Assembly: GCF_020379485.1 (NCBI RefSeq)
Contig: NC_063451.1
Location: forward strand, 25,278,630-25,342,629
Source: Brassica napus
Lineage: Eukaryota; Streptophyta; Magnoliopsida; Brassicales; Brassicaceae
Direction: 5' to 3'
Length of the DNA: 64,000 nucleotides
Below the pieces are notes generated by a model. It saw only the letters and a list, made by a program, of their open reading frames with translations, was not told the origin of the DNA and did no database searches. This document shows, in pieces, positions 25,045 to 36,457 of the stretch. Numbering within the stretch: the stretch's first letter is position 1; each line of letters starts with the position of its first letter. A program made the translations under genes and the position numbers.

Positions 25045-26895
25045 ATGTCGAGTAAGAAGAGGAGTTCGAAGAAAGGGTCCTTGCCCGCGAACGTTTCTGA
25101 AGAGCTTCGAGTGCCGAAGATGGAATTCGTTCCTCATTCGGTAGACCCGGCCGAGAACGAGGCATGGTGGATGGCGTGTTACGGTTCGATCACGCCTCCC
25201 AAAGAAAAATCGTAACCGGTCATGAACCATCGCCCGGTGAGGTAGGTGCACCAAGTAGGAGTACTAGTGAATTCCTCGAGGTCATGCGGTCGTTCTACCA
25301 TATTTCGGACGCGGTGGAATTCAGGGTTCCTTGTCAAGGAGAATGCGCTAGTAGTCCCCCGGAGGGTTACTTTACTTGTTACGAAGCATTCGTAGTGCGC
25401 TGCCGTTTGTGGTTCCCGATCCCCGAGATTATCGTCCATGTGTTGAATCGTTTCGGGGTGGCGGTAAGCCAACTGAATCCTCTTGGCACCCAACACCTCA
25501 TTGGAGTCCTGATCCTGAGCTACGAGCATGGTCTCTCCCTCACCGTCGATCACTTCGAAGCGCTTCTTCGGTTACAGATCATCAAGGATACGGACACGTA
25601 CAGGCTGGTTCCTCGGAACTTCATGTCAGTGGTAAAGGGGTTTACTTCTAACTTCAACTCGTGGAAGAAGTTTTTCTTCTTCGTTCGTGTAGACGCCACG
25701 TCCATTGAGGAGAGTTGTATCCCATTGTTCCGGAGGTTGCCGAACGATCGTCCCTTCATCAACCCTCTTGCTCTGTTTCCTGAGGATATTATTGCGGTGA
25801 GGGATCTTCTCAGGAACGGTCCTTTTTTCTGGACTTCCTTTACGCCGAAGAGAGTTCGAAAGGCGCTGAGGTTTGTGCATCCTAATCCTGCTTTGGGCGG
25901 AGAAAAAAGGAGTGATTCCGAGCCTGATGACCAAGGTCCCGACGCCGCTCCCACGATTGCGATGGGGCTGAACTCTTCGAAGGGGAAACATATTGACCTC
26001 ACTGACCTGGAGTTTTCGGTGGACGATTGCATGCTTCCAGGATGGGATCCGGACCTTGCTTTCGGCGATGGAAGCGGTACGAGCGAGGTCCCTATTCCGG
26101 ACTTCGATGATTTCTTCGCTCTTCCTTCGGTCTTCCGTCCGTCGAGCTTCGATGCTCCTCCGGCCACGAGCGAGTCGGGGAGGCCAAAATTCGTCGCGGA
26201 AGGATCTCGTATCATCAACGGGGTATAAACTTTAAGAATTTTGACGATTGTTATTTTTTTTTATTTTTTTTTTGCTTATAACGTGTCAATCGGTTTTATA
26301 GGGCTTGAACTTGCTTGGATCGGCTATTGAGGCGAGCCATAGAGAGGCCATGATCTATCGCTTTAAAGCGGAGAAGGCGGAAAGGATATTGCTCGCATGC
26401 GAGACGAGATGTTGGCGCGAGATGCTCAACTCGCTCGTGATCATGCCAGGGCTGTTCGTAGGGCGGAACAGAAGGGCAAGAGGGAAATTATCGAGGTGAT
26501 GAAGACTCGCGCTTCTCAATTCCAGGTTGAGTACGGGAATCTTAAGGACGATTTCAACTCGCTGGGCGACTTCCGTGAGTGTCGCGGCTCTGTCGGGAGC
26601 CTTTGGAAGACGCGGGCGGATGACTACGTTTTCGAGAGGGAGATGGAGTTAATGAAGGGTGGCATGAAGGATTCCTCCGATCGCTGGGAAGATTCAGGGA
26701 TTCTGGGATCCCATCCCGGTTTCTCCTGATACCGTAGAAACCACGACTGATTTTGCCGGTGACGATGAGGAAGTGAACTATCCCACGGATGCATTCGGAG
26801 CTTCCTTGTCCGCGAATTTTAGAGGCCGAGTGTGGCCTTTGTTCATATATGTCTGGCCGAGTGTGGCCTTCGAACTTTGTATGGGCCTGTTTTAG
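25045..26895 (+). pseudogene. Gag-like / putative gypsy-type transposon protein, copy 2
   Basis: Same gene as 12174-14008. It starts at ATG 25045 and meets a TAA after PPKEKS. A long open stretch runs to about 26224, followed by a short intron-like AT-rich spacer and the coiled-coil-like second block ([20 protein letters not shown]). Relative to copy 1 it reads [18 protein letters not shown], which fits the family better than copy 1's altered [12 protein letters not shown]. Copy 2 is therefore the more accurate sequence. It still has the early stop, so it is not functional as read. Confidence 0.65.
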
Positions 26896-28023
26896 CCGTT
26901 TTTATCGGGACTGGCCGTTGGTGGCTTTGAACCCCTACCGCTATCCGGTTTATATAATGGATGTTTGTTCGAGTTACTTTGTTTCGAGTGGGTTTGAAGT
27001 AAACATGGATTGTCATCTCATATTTAACTTCGTTGAGGCGTTCAATCTGTTGGTTTGTTCGAGACGTGAGTTTTCGTAAAAATTATTTACGATCTTTCGG
27101 GAACGTTGAGATATGAACAAAGAGACATGTTTTAGGATCTCGTATCGTTTATATATCATGTCTTTGAGATGTCTGAGACCAATGCGATGGGTTTAGGGCA
27201 AGACCTAGGTTTACTCTCGGTTTTAAGGTTTGTGCGGTGACTAGCCGGCTATCGGTTTTCCTGTTGCGATTTCTTCCTGATTCGTACCGATTTAAAGTCC
27301 GCGATAGGTTCTCGGCTTATACGACTTGTATGGTACGAATCGAGCATCTTTCCAGAGACAATTTTTAAGCCAACTGGAAGTGCTAGACCAAAATTTCAGA
27401 CTTTTTTTGTAGCGCGCTTTCGTCCTTGTGTTGGACGTTCTAAGATCAAAAGAGTCATCAAGTTGCGTTTGTTTAAGAAGGCTGATGTGTTCGTCGGGGC
27501 CAATCGACGAACGGAGTGTAAGATTTGTAGTGGTCGCGTTCGGACAATTTGTTCGTATCATCTCGATTTTTAACTTGGCGACGTCTCGCAGTTATTTCGA
27601 AGACTATACATATATTTTTGGTGCTGAAGTGAGATTGTTTTGCGATTTTGGGCCGTATGAGGCAGCTGGCAAGAGTATTAACGTTTGTAGATTTTCTAGG
27701 CGTGTTCTGAGACTTTTGCAAGTGTCTTAAAAAGGAGCGACGCATATTGATAGTAAAAAATTTCGAAATCTCTAAAGAACTCGATTACAATAACACATTT
27801 TTCCTATGTTGGAGTATACGAGTATACACACCCACTCCCCCCCCCCTTTTTAGAGAGGGGGATAGCTGAACTCGTCTTTCGACGAGATGCCTACATACCT
27901 CTTTCGAGGATCAAGCCATCTCGTAGTTCTATTTTATGCCGCAAGCGTTTTCACTCGGCGGTTGTCGCCGTGCTGACCGCCTTGATCGTGATGACGTGGC
28001 TGGGGTCAGTGTTCTCTTCCGGA
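26896..28023 (+). mobile_element. 3' internal part of the LTR-type element, copy 2, ends at assembly gap
   Basis: Non-coding continuation of the element with no recognisable protein. It ends at the N run. The equivalent stretch in copy 1 runs on for about 180 bases more. Confidence 0.5.
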
Positions 28024-28123
28024 NNNNNNNNNNNNNNNNNNNNNNNNNNNNNNNNNNNNNNNNNNNNNNNNNNNNNNNNNNNNNNNNNNNNNNNNNNNNN
28101 NNNNNNNNNNNNNNNNNNNNNNN
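28024..28123. other. Assembly gap, exactly 100 N
   Basis: One hundred consecutive N. This round number is the usual placeholder for a scaffold join of unknown length. The sequence on its right runs in the opposite orientation to the sequence on its left. Confidence 0.99.
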
Positions 28124-28282
28124 ACGTAGCGACCGAACTTCTGCTCGGCTCGGGTCGACTACGAAGCTTCGAAAAGTATTTCCGTCGAAGAATTTATTTC
28201 GAACAAGTATTTGTCGAAAGAAGGTTTCTGGTTTCTTCTTCGGGATTTGGACGTTACTCGTTGTAACCGTTATCGACCCCAA
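28124..28282 (+). mobile_element. Diverged LTR end, plus orientation, next to the gap
   Basis: Matches the last ~160 bases of the LTR at 10909-11900, with visible substitutions and indels (roughly 10% by eye), and ends at CGACCCCAAC. It abuts, without spacer, the reverse-oriented gag-like gene. This LTR end is too diverged to be the same copy as 28721-29720. Confidence 0.6.
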
Positions 28283-28451
28283 CGGTTCATGACCGGTTAC
28301 GATTTTTCTTTGGGAGGCGTGATCGAACCGTGACGCCATCACCATGCTCGGTTCTGCCGGGTCGGAATGAGAACGGTTCTTCGGCACTCGAAGCTCTTCA
28401 GAAACGTTCGCGCAAGGACCCTTTCTTCGAACTCCTCTTCTTACTCGACAT
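28283..28451 (-). pseudogene. Gag-like gene 5' fragment, copy 3
   Basis: Reverse-strand start of the gag-like gene (ATG at 28449-28451). It is cut after about 55 codons where an LTR end begins. Bases 28330-28375 differ from copies 1 and 2 by several deletions, which suggests poor consensus near the contig end. Confidence 0.55.
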
Positions 28452-28720
28452 CTCGTGTTTTTCTTTTTTTTTACAAGAAAGGAAATGATAGAGAGAAAGA
28501 GAAAGAAGAAAAGAAGAAGAACTTTTCAAGAAATATGAGAATGAGTAAGTGTAAAGATTATGAAGAAATACCTCCATTCTTATAGGCATGAGAAATTACT
28601 ATTTACTTGCGGATTTTTGGACACGAACTTCGCCCCAATACACCATCTCGTCCGAACTCGCCATACCGCGCATTGGGATCTCACTAGAAATCCACGCTCC
28701 CAACGAGCTGGGGGGCTAAC

Positions 28721-29720
28721 TGTTGGGGTCGAAAACGGTTGCAACGAAGTTAACGTCCAAATCTCCGAAGAAGAAAACGCAGAAACCTTCTTCGACAAAT
28801 ACTTTTTCGAAATAAATTCTTCTTTACGAAAATACTTTTTCGAGCTACGTAGCGACCGAGCTCGAGCCGAAGTTCGGTCGCTACGTAGCGACTGAGCGCT
28901 CTTCCGAAACGTCGATACGACATTAGTCCATGCATTCTCGTCTCCCCTTCGATGCTATCTCCCGAAGACCGTAGCGAACCCATTTAACGTTCCCCGCCAT
29001 TCTAAGTTATCGATCAAACTTTACCGTAAAAACCGCAGAAAGTTCGTTCTTTATCGAAAGAAGCCGTAATAAACGCTTCGAGTCAGAAGACGGCCCAAAA
29101 GGACCTAAGACATGGCTCGAGGCCCGACTTATGATTTCTTAACCAACAGCCCGTGAGCTGCATAATGGTTTACGCTTGGTTCGCAAGGAAAGATAAATGT
29201 CAAGTTTCCGCAGATAAATACGATATTTTGAAGAGAATTACGAAGATCGGAAAAAATGGAATATCTCCATTTTTATGCTATGGCGGCTTAAGGGTAGAAG
29301 AGGAAAAGCGTAAACCGACCTTGTAGCCAGTATATAAGGAGTCCTAGGCGAGAGGCATGGAAGATGACTTTTCTCAGAGAAAACTTAGCACTTAAAGCAA
29401 TTAGCCAACTTTCCGTTTTTTTGTTATTTCGAGCAGCGCGACTCAACTAGGTTTGCAGTCTTAGGTTGTTAGAACTAGGAATCTCGCCGACAGCTCTCGT
29501 AGCCAAGGCTTCTACCTTGTTGTAACGCTCGTACGCGGATTCGGAATAAATAAAACTCCTTTTGCTCTCTTTTACGATTTCTTATTTCTTTCGTCTTTAA
29601 TTGCGTGTTCTGATTGCTTGGCGTGTGGTTTAACAGATATTCGGGACCTCTGGGAAATTAGGGTTTTCCTAACTTTCCTAATTTAAACGGAAATCAACAG
29701 TGCGAATTTCGGTTCCCACA
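28721..29720 (-). mobile_element. Putative LTR, copy 3 (inverted)
   Basis: Reverse complement of the copy 1 and 2 LTRs, reading TGTTGGGGTCG to CGGTTCCCACA on the plus strand, 1000 bases. Confidence 0.55.
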
Positions 29721-29829
29721 CTTACAATGATGTTTGTGGGCTTGCGGCCCATTATAAAGGCCGTGTTTTTTTTTATAATGATGGAAAAAAACCAAAGCTA
29801 ACTTTAGGACACTCTATGTCGTAAGGAAA

Positions 29830-30054
29830 TAGGGATTGCAATCAAGGATCTCGACCGCGGGCCTGGCCCGTAAAGGCTTGCTGCAGGGTGGGATTGAGCC
29901 TCCATTTGGTAAGCCCGCAAAATTACGGGCCTCGCGGGACGGGTTCAAAGCGGGACGGGTCGAAAGCGGGATGGGTCGAAAGCGGAATGGGCTTAACCTG
30001 CGGGATTTTGAAGACCCGCAGTCCTAAGTCCCTATTTCTGCTTTCGCCTAAAAC

Positions 30055-30139
<85 letters not shown>

Positions 30140-30985
30140 GATTCTTATGTAGCTCCGGTGATGGTGGTTTTAGGGCCGATGATGCTTCCGGTCTCCCAAG
30201 CGCCTTCAATCTGCATCGATGGAGCTTCTTCGAGTCATTATAAGAAGTTTGAAAACTCACTTTCCACCGAAGAAGAAGATATAGTTTTCGCCATGAGTTC
30301 TTCATAGTTTTGCCTATATGTATTTGTTCACATTATCATACATTTTGGAGTTTTAGGTTTCAATATATCTTTAACTGACTTCTATTTTTCTTATTTGCAG
30401 AAGATGAAGTTGATGGTGAAGAAGAGAAATTTCCATCTTTTTGTCGCTTGTTGGTGATAAAGATGCAGAACAAGAAGTGTGATTGGTGTTTTTTTTCTAT
30501 CTATTTTTGGAATTCGCATCTTTGATTTGGTGTCGGTTTTATTTAATTTTGGATTCAGAAAACTAAAGCATTTGTTATGAACTTATGAGTTATAATATTT
30601 GGATTCAACAACTAAAGTATTGTTTATTTTAAAAATGTTTGGAGTCTAACAAAAATAAATAAACTAGTGTTTTGATCCAACTAAAATCTTTAACTAACAA
30701 GGGTATTGCCTTATCCAGTTCAATCCTCGACTAAACTCACTTACTGATGTGTCATGAAACTGATAAAGCGTCCTGAATAATGTCTTGAAGCGTTCAGGAG
30801 CCATATGTTTGTTTGTAATTCTATGTCCCGTGGTCCGATCCGCAAAAGCCTACATGTTTTGCGGTATGGGTTTTGTCAGCCATTTTGAAGATCGCAGCCC
30901 GCGCGGACCTGACCCGCCGTGACACGCTTAAAGACGAGCCCGCTACGGTACGGGACGGGACGGGAGAACCTGTGTGACATTCCTA
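29830..30985. mobile_element. Non-autonomous hAT-like DNA transposon, copy 3
   Basis: Inverted counterpart of 9651-10800, with 8-base flanks TAAGGAAA (29822-29829) and TAAGGAAG (30986-30993). The right end lies 169 bases before the IMPA4 start codon. Between the AG tract and 30307 lies an open stretch (GDSYVAPVMVVLGPMMLPVS) followed by an intron-like segment ending TTATTTGCAG and AAGATGAAG. This may be a captured gene fragment, but I do not recognise it. Confidence 0.7.
30058..30136. repeat. (AG)n microsatellite, about 79 bp
   Basis: Reverse complement of the CT tract of copies 1 and 2, with one GATAG interruption. Confidence 0.95.
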
Positions 30986-31154
30986 TAAGGAAGGATCCAA
31001 GTAGCTCCGACAACTAATCAAAAATTCCGACACTAAACCAAACCCGGATCCGACCCGGAAATAACAGACAACTCGTCCTCCACGATCTCCATCTCCAGTT
31101 TCAGTTTCCACCAAAAGAGAGCGAGAGAGAAAGATCTCAGAGAGACAAACCAAG

Positions 31155-33941
31155 ATGTCGCTGAGGCCGAGCACACGCGCGGAGCTGAGGAAGAAGATAT
31201 ACAAGACAGGTGTTGACGCCGATGAAGCTAGGCGGAGGAGAGAGGACAACCTCGTGGAGATCAGAAAAAACAAACGCGAGGACAGTCTCCTCAAGAAACG
31301 CCGCGAAGGGATGATGCTCCAGCAGCAGCAGCAGCCTCTCGGAGCTGGTCTCGACGCCCTCCAGAGCGCTGCCGCCGTTGAGAAACGAGTAAGTCGCTGA
31401 TCTGAATCTTTAGTTTCATTTGGATCACAGAATTTAATTTATTACTGATGGATCTTTGTTTTTCTTATTGAAAGAGTGAGAATTTTGATTGTAATTGCCC
31501 TTTAATTATAGATCTCAGCTTTATGACAACACATCTGATCATGTAGTAAACTCATCTACTGTTTATGTTCTGTTTTGACAGCTAGAAGGTATCCCAATGA
31601 TGGTACAAGGTGTTTATTATGATGATCCCCAAGCTCAGCTAGAAGCCACTACTCAATTTAGAAAGTTATTATCTATAGGTATGTTGACCATTTTATTTTA
31701 ATTCTCCTTTCAGAATGTTATTATGTGTGTAATGATGGTAGTTTTGTAATTTTGATGAGCAGAGCGCAGTCCTCCGATAGATGAAGTGATCAAAGCTGGT
31801 GTTATCCCACGTTTTGTTGAGTTTCTTGGAAGGCAAGACCACCCACAACTTCAGGTATGTCTTATTAATGTCACCTTAGAGATTTAAGAATGGTCTGGTG
31901 GGCTTACTTTAAAATTCTTTTTCAGTTTGAGGCTGCGTGGGCTTTGACCAACGTTGCCTCAGGAACATCAGATCATACTCGGGTTGTGATTGAACATGGG
32001 GCGGTACCTATCTTCGTTGAGCTTCTTAGCTCTGCTAGTGATGACGTTCGAGAGCAGGTTTGCCACTAACTAGCTGTAGATAATTGTGGTTCCCATTGTG
32101 CAGATTAGTAGATCACAAAGAGGTTTGATGCAGCCTTGGGGCCCTCAAGTCCAAGTTCTCTGGCCACATTTGTTTTATTTTTTTGTTTCTTTTGATCTAA
32201 TATATATATATTGTATATTTTTAATTATGTAATTATAGTCAGCTAGGGGCTTCTCTGTAGTTCTAAAAGCTAAAATATTAACGTTTTCTTATAAACTTTT
32301 ATCCGTTGTAGGCAGTGTGGGCCTTGGGGAATGTTGCTGGAGACTCGCCAAACTGCAGGAACCTTGTTCTCAGCTGTGGTGCTCTTATACCATTGCTGTC
32401 TCAGTTAAACGAAAATTCAAAGTTATCCATGCTAAGGAATGCTACATGGACCTTGTCCAACTTTTGTCGTGGGAAACCACCAACACCTTTTGAAGAGGTA
32501 GTTGCTAAACCGTTAATTTGTCTGTACAGTCTTATTTTATGGGGCAAATTTTTTAATATATGTTTGGTTGGCATGATGTTTGATATTTATATGTTCCAGG
32601 TGAAGCCTGCCCTGCCAGTTCTTCGGCAGCTTATCTATCTAAATGATGAAGAAGTTCTCACAGATGCCTGCTGGGCTCTCTCCTACCTTTCAGATGGCCC
32701 CAATGATAAGATTCAGGCTGTGATCCAGGCTGGTGTCTGTCCACGACTTGTGGAGCTTCTGAGGTTAGATTCTTATTGCTATATTAGTTGGTCTTTTCAA
32801 CAATGGTGTTGACATCTTCAAATTTGTGATGTTTTTAATACCTCTTAGAAACTGAGTGTTAGTGTACTGACTAATATATATATTTCTTCAAGTCATCCAT
32901 CACCTACGGTTCTCATTCCTGCACTTCGAACTGTTGGGAACATTGTAACTGGTGATGACTCTCAGACACAGGTATGATCTGTGAAGAATGTTTCTATATA
33001 ATGTTTTGGTTGTTTGTTTAACATTTTGACTGCAACTATTTGTTTTGCTTTCCAGTTTATAATTGATAGTGGCGTACTTCCACACCTTTATAATTTACTT
33101 ACGCAAAATCACAAGAAGAGTATCAAAAAAGAAGCTTGTTGGACTATCTCAAATATCACTGCTGGGAACCAAGCTCAGATAGAGGTATGAGTTTTTTTTC
33201 TGCTATAATTAGCATTTCAATAATGCTATTTCATTTCTGATTCTGTAAAAAGTTATATTGAATATGTTCAAGTTGTGTTTACTCTCTTCTCTAGCAAATT
33301 TTATATTGTAGTTTTTCAGAAAGACAATTTTTAATCATTTTATATTGTTTAAACAATATAGGCTGTGGTTGGTGCTGGATTAGTACTTCCTCTTGTGCAC
33401 TTGCTCCAGAACGCTGAGTTCGATATAAAGAAGGAAGCTGCCTGGGCCATTTCCAATGCCACATCAGGAGGGTCTCATGAGCAGATTCAGTAAGTCGTCT
33501 CTAACTGACTTACACTTCATAGTGTTCACTCTTACATGTCTTATACCATCATGCAGATATTTGGTGAACCAAGGCTGCATCAAACCTATTTGTGATCTAC
33601 TGATCTGCCCTGACCCTAGGATTGTGACAGTGTGCCTCGAAGGTCTTGAAAACATTCTCAAGATCAGTGAGGCTGACAAGGAGATGGGACTAAACGGTGG
33701 GGTGAATCTCTATGCTCAGATAATAGAAGAGTCCGATGGACTAGACAAAATCGAAAACCTTCAGTCCCATGACAACAACGAGATATATGAGAAGGCTGTT
33801 AAGATCTTGGAGAGATATTGGGCTGAAGAAGAAGATGAAGAGCAGATTCTGACAGACGGTGGGAACGAGAATCCACAACAGGGATTCAGTTTCGGTAATA
33901 ACCAGCCAGCTGCTCCTCCTGGTGGATTTAAGTTTGGCTAA
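31155..33941 (+). CDS. IMPA4: Importin subunit alpha (IMPA4-like), copy 3, intact
   Basis: Importin alpha carries nuclear-localisation-signal cargo into the nucleus with importin beta. Ten exons: 31155-31388, 31582-31678, 31763-31854, 31926-32057, 32312-32497, 32600-32763, 32893-32971, 33056-33184, 33362-33489 and 33557-33941. They join to 541 residues plus stop, close to Arabidopsis IMPA4. The N-terminus is a basic importin-beta-binding region ([20 protein letters not shown], residues 9-28, and on to about 55). A row of armadillo repeats follows with the W...N pattern of NLS binding: [55 protein letters not shown] and [11 protein letters not shown]. The tail is acidic (WAEEEDEEQ) and ends GFKFG. 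All borders are GT-AG. A hAT-like element sits just upstream, and the gene converges on the THUMP gene. Confidence 0.92.
32101..32140 (-). repeat. Inverted 40-bp copy of IMPA4 exon 10 inside intron 4
   Basis: Read on the reverse strand, this intronic stretch matches exon 10 at 33568-33607 at 37 of 40 bases (core GGCTGCATCAAACCT). It is present in the same place in copies 1 and 2. The transcript therefore carries two complementary 40-base arms about 1.4 kb apart. Confidence 0.85.
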
Positions 33942-34533
33942 AAAAAACGTATAGAACAAATTGATATCGTGAGTTTGGGGGAAGTGTGAGATTAATTTTT
34001 TTGCAACTGTTATTTGATATTGGCAGGTTTGAGTTTGAGGTTTTGAGTACTGGTTCAAAACGGCTTTTCTGTTTTTTTTTTAATTTGTCTGATTCATTCT
34101 GAGTTTGTTTGTATCTTAATATCTTAAAAGTCTGGGATAAAGTGTGGTTACTGGTTTAGGAAATGATCACTTTTGTATTTGTCACTTCTCTCTTTGTTTG
34201 TTATTATAATTTTAAAAACTTTACTCGCCAGAGTGCAAATACAAGAAATGTTATTTGATTGTGTTTTACTTGTGTTTTCAGTGGGAAAGTAAACGCACAT
34301 AAACCGAATTGCCTAAACCAAAATTCTTAAACCGGAATCTGAATATAAAATCAGTATCCAATTAAACCGAAATGCTTTTCTAATTTTAAGTATCAAACAC
34401 CTTTGAAAGATCTTGAAATTACACAACATTGCTCATCAAACTTGTTAATGCCATGAGAGACATAGCTAAACTAGAACAGAGAGATTCAGCTTCAACTGAT
34501 CTTTTTCAGCTCTAGAAACTCAGATGCTGCTCA
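33942..34533. other. Convergent 3' flanks of IMPA4 and THUMP, copy 3
   Basis: Non-coding DNA between converging genes, expected to hold both 3' UTRs. No other feature is seen. Confidence 0.6.
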
Positions 34534-36000
34534 TCAGTTTTGTCCCTTCTTCTGTTTGCTCTCAGGGACTAGAGGCTTGATGGCGAGTTTAGGCTTTGTG
34601 CTGACTAGCTTATGTGGGAGCACTGACACAGCAGCTACATAGGAGCCATTTGGTATTCTAGAAAGCGGTAAGAGTTCCACCATAACACATAACTGCACAT
34701 TATTTTCACACAAATCTTCAGAATTTTATAAACATGTAACAAGGTTTTGAGTTCTTGACTATATGTAAATTATTACCTCCGGAGATTTGAGATCCACAAC
34801 TGAATCTGGTACAATGGCTTTCACTCCGGCCGCCACGGTTTCAAAGCATTTAGTGCGGTCCAGCAAAGGACATTGGTCTAGAACCTCTGATGCTTTTTGA
34901 ATCTTTCCTTTTGCCTCCTCCACACCTCTTCGATTATACCCAGCTGCAAACTATATGGTTGTATATGGTTAAGAACCATTTCCATGAAATCTAACAATAT
35001 CAACTTGTTTTTTTTTTTTTACCTTCACTGGTGTTGATAGTGTGTTTTGTTTATCATCTACAAACCGCTGAACAAGCTTCGATACTGTCTCCTGAAGTTC
35101 TTTCTCTGTCAAAGCACAAGTAGCTTGTACAGGGAATATCCGATGGCACCAGCTGCATCATTCAAATCATAAAGTACTAATTTCGTCAGTGATCAAAAGC
35201 TCCTAGCAGAGTGAGACAGTCAACAACATAGACTTCAATCAAATGATATTTCACTAACTAACATTTCACCAAATGAGTTTATGCATAAGAAGATAATAAG
35301 AAGACTTACACTGGCGCCTTCAGAGCTCCAGATTTCACACACTGGAAGACTCTCGACACTATATCTGTAGTATCCGTAGAGTTGTCAACAGGGAAAGTAA
35401 AAAGAAGCAAGCCACTCTTTGTCAGCTTAACCAATGACATGAGAGACTTATGTTCTTCATTGACACTTTCTTTGGCCGGTTTGAGATCCTCAGCATTCAG
35501 ATTCTCACCTAAAGAAAGGCACCAAAAATTAAATAAAAAAAAAGAAAAGACAAACCAGTGACTATACTCTTCAAAAGTCACCTGTTTCTTCTGTCTCTTG
35601 TGCACAAAGTTTTGGTCTTTTAGATTCATCAGAAGACTTCAAAACTTCACCTAAGGGCAACAGCACCTTTCCAAGGATGGACATGGCCTCTTTGGTAGCA
35701 CTCTTCTCTCTTTCTGATAAGCTCACAACAGATAAGACCATTGAGGGAAACAAGCAATCAATAAAGAAAAGAGGGAAAACAAATCATACTGATGCTGCAG
35801 GTGACGAGGAAGCCGGAATGAGAATGATGAAGCAGAGAAGAGGGAGCTGTGTAGTCGAACCGAGGGATGCTTATGACGCTCGCGTGTTGCTCCCATGGCG
35901 CCATTGTTTCAGCTTCCTCTTCTCTTTCTCTCTTTTCGCCAACAGGGGTCTCCTCAATTGCTCTTCCAACATCCTTCACTACTTCTTCTGCAGCAGCCAT
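34534..36000 (-). CDS. THUMP-domain protein (Tan1/THUMPD1-like), copy 3, intact
   Basis: Reverse-strand gene of six exons: 35790-36000, 35582-35713, 35310-35508, 35023-35152, 34777-34950 and 34534-34692. Exon lengths equal those of copy 2, giving 334 residues. The protein has an acidic/charged N-terminus, a GFLVTCSI start motif of the Tan1 type, a middle section rich in Lys and Glu, and a C-terminal THUMP-like part with VVDLKSPELCVMVEL. THUMP domains bind tRNA. Family members of this type (yeast Tan1, human THUMPD1) are adaptors for tRNA cytidine acetylation, so that role is likely but not proven. It shares a divergent promoter with ICP55. Confidence 0.8.
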
Positions 36001-36457
36001 TGTTTTGTTACTCTCTATGAGCTGCGGAGAGTCTTATCTCAAAAGGACGAAACTCCGAATCGATTTATCTACCCACTTCTCTCTATTCTGTGTGGTTTGG
36101 TCTGAAGAAACTCAAAGCCTTGACCTTTAGCAGTTTGATGTGATGGGTCGGCTGAAACGCACCTTTAAAGTTTAAACAGCTAAAACCCTGAAACTCTCTC
36201 AACCATTGGATTAAGCGGTTTGGAAAGTGCGATTGCGTTTTCTTAACAGTGCGTTTGATAGATCTGCTGAAACTCTCTCCACTATCTTTTTCGTTTAAGT
36301 TCGATTAAGCGGTTTGGAAAGTGAGATTGCGTCCTGAAACGCGACTTTTCATTAAGACAACGCACCTCAAAGCAGCTAAAACTAAAACCCTGAAGTCTTA
36401 AGAGGTCAAATCGATCTACTCAAAGAGTCTGTGTCTCTGGGGAGAGGAGGAGGAGAG
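36001..36457. promoter_or_regulatory. Divergent promoter shared by THUMP and ICP55 genes, copy 3
   Basis: 457 bases lie between the two outward-facing start codons, so the core promoters and 5' UTRs of both genes must fit here. Two imperfect direct repeats (36190-36238 and 36269-36332) each contain GAAACTCTCTC, then GATTAAGCGGTTTGGAAAGT, then GATTGCGT. AAACCCTGA blocks that resemble telo-boxes occur near both edges. Co-regulation of a tRNA-modification adaptor with a mitochondrial peptidase is possible, but I infer it from position only. Confidence 0.65.

Noticed and set aside
33741..34058. Open frame of about 105 codons antisense to the last IMPA4 exon, seen in all copies
   Set aside because: It lies wholly opposite coding exon 10 and the 3' UTR. 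It survives only because the coding strand constrains it.
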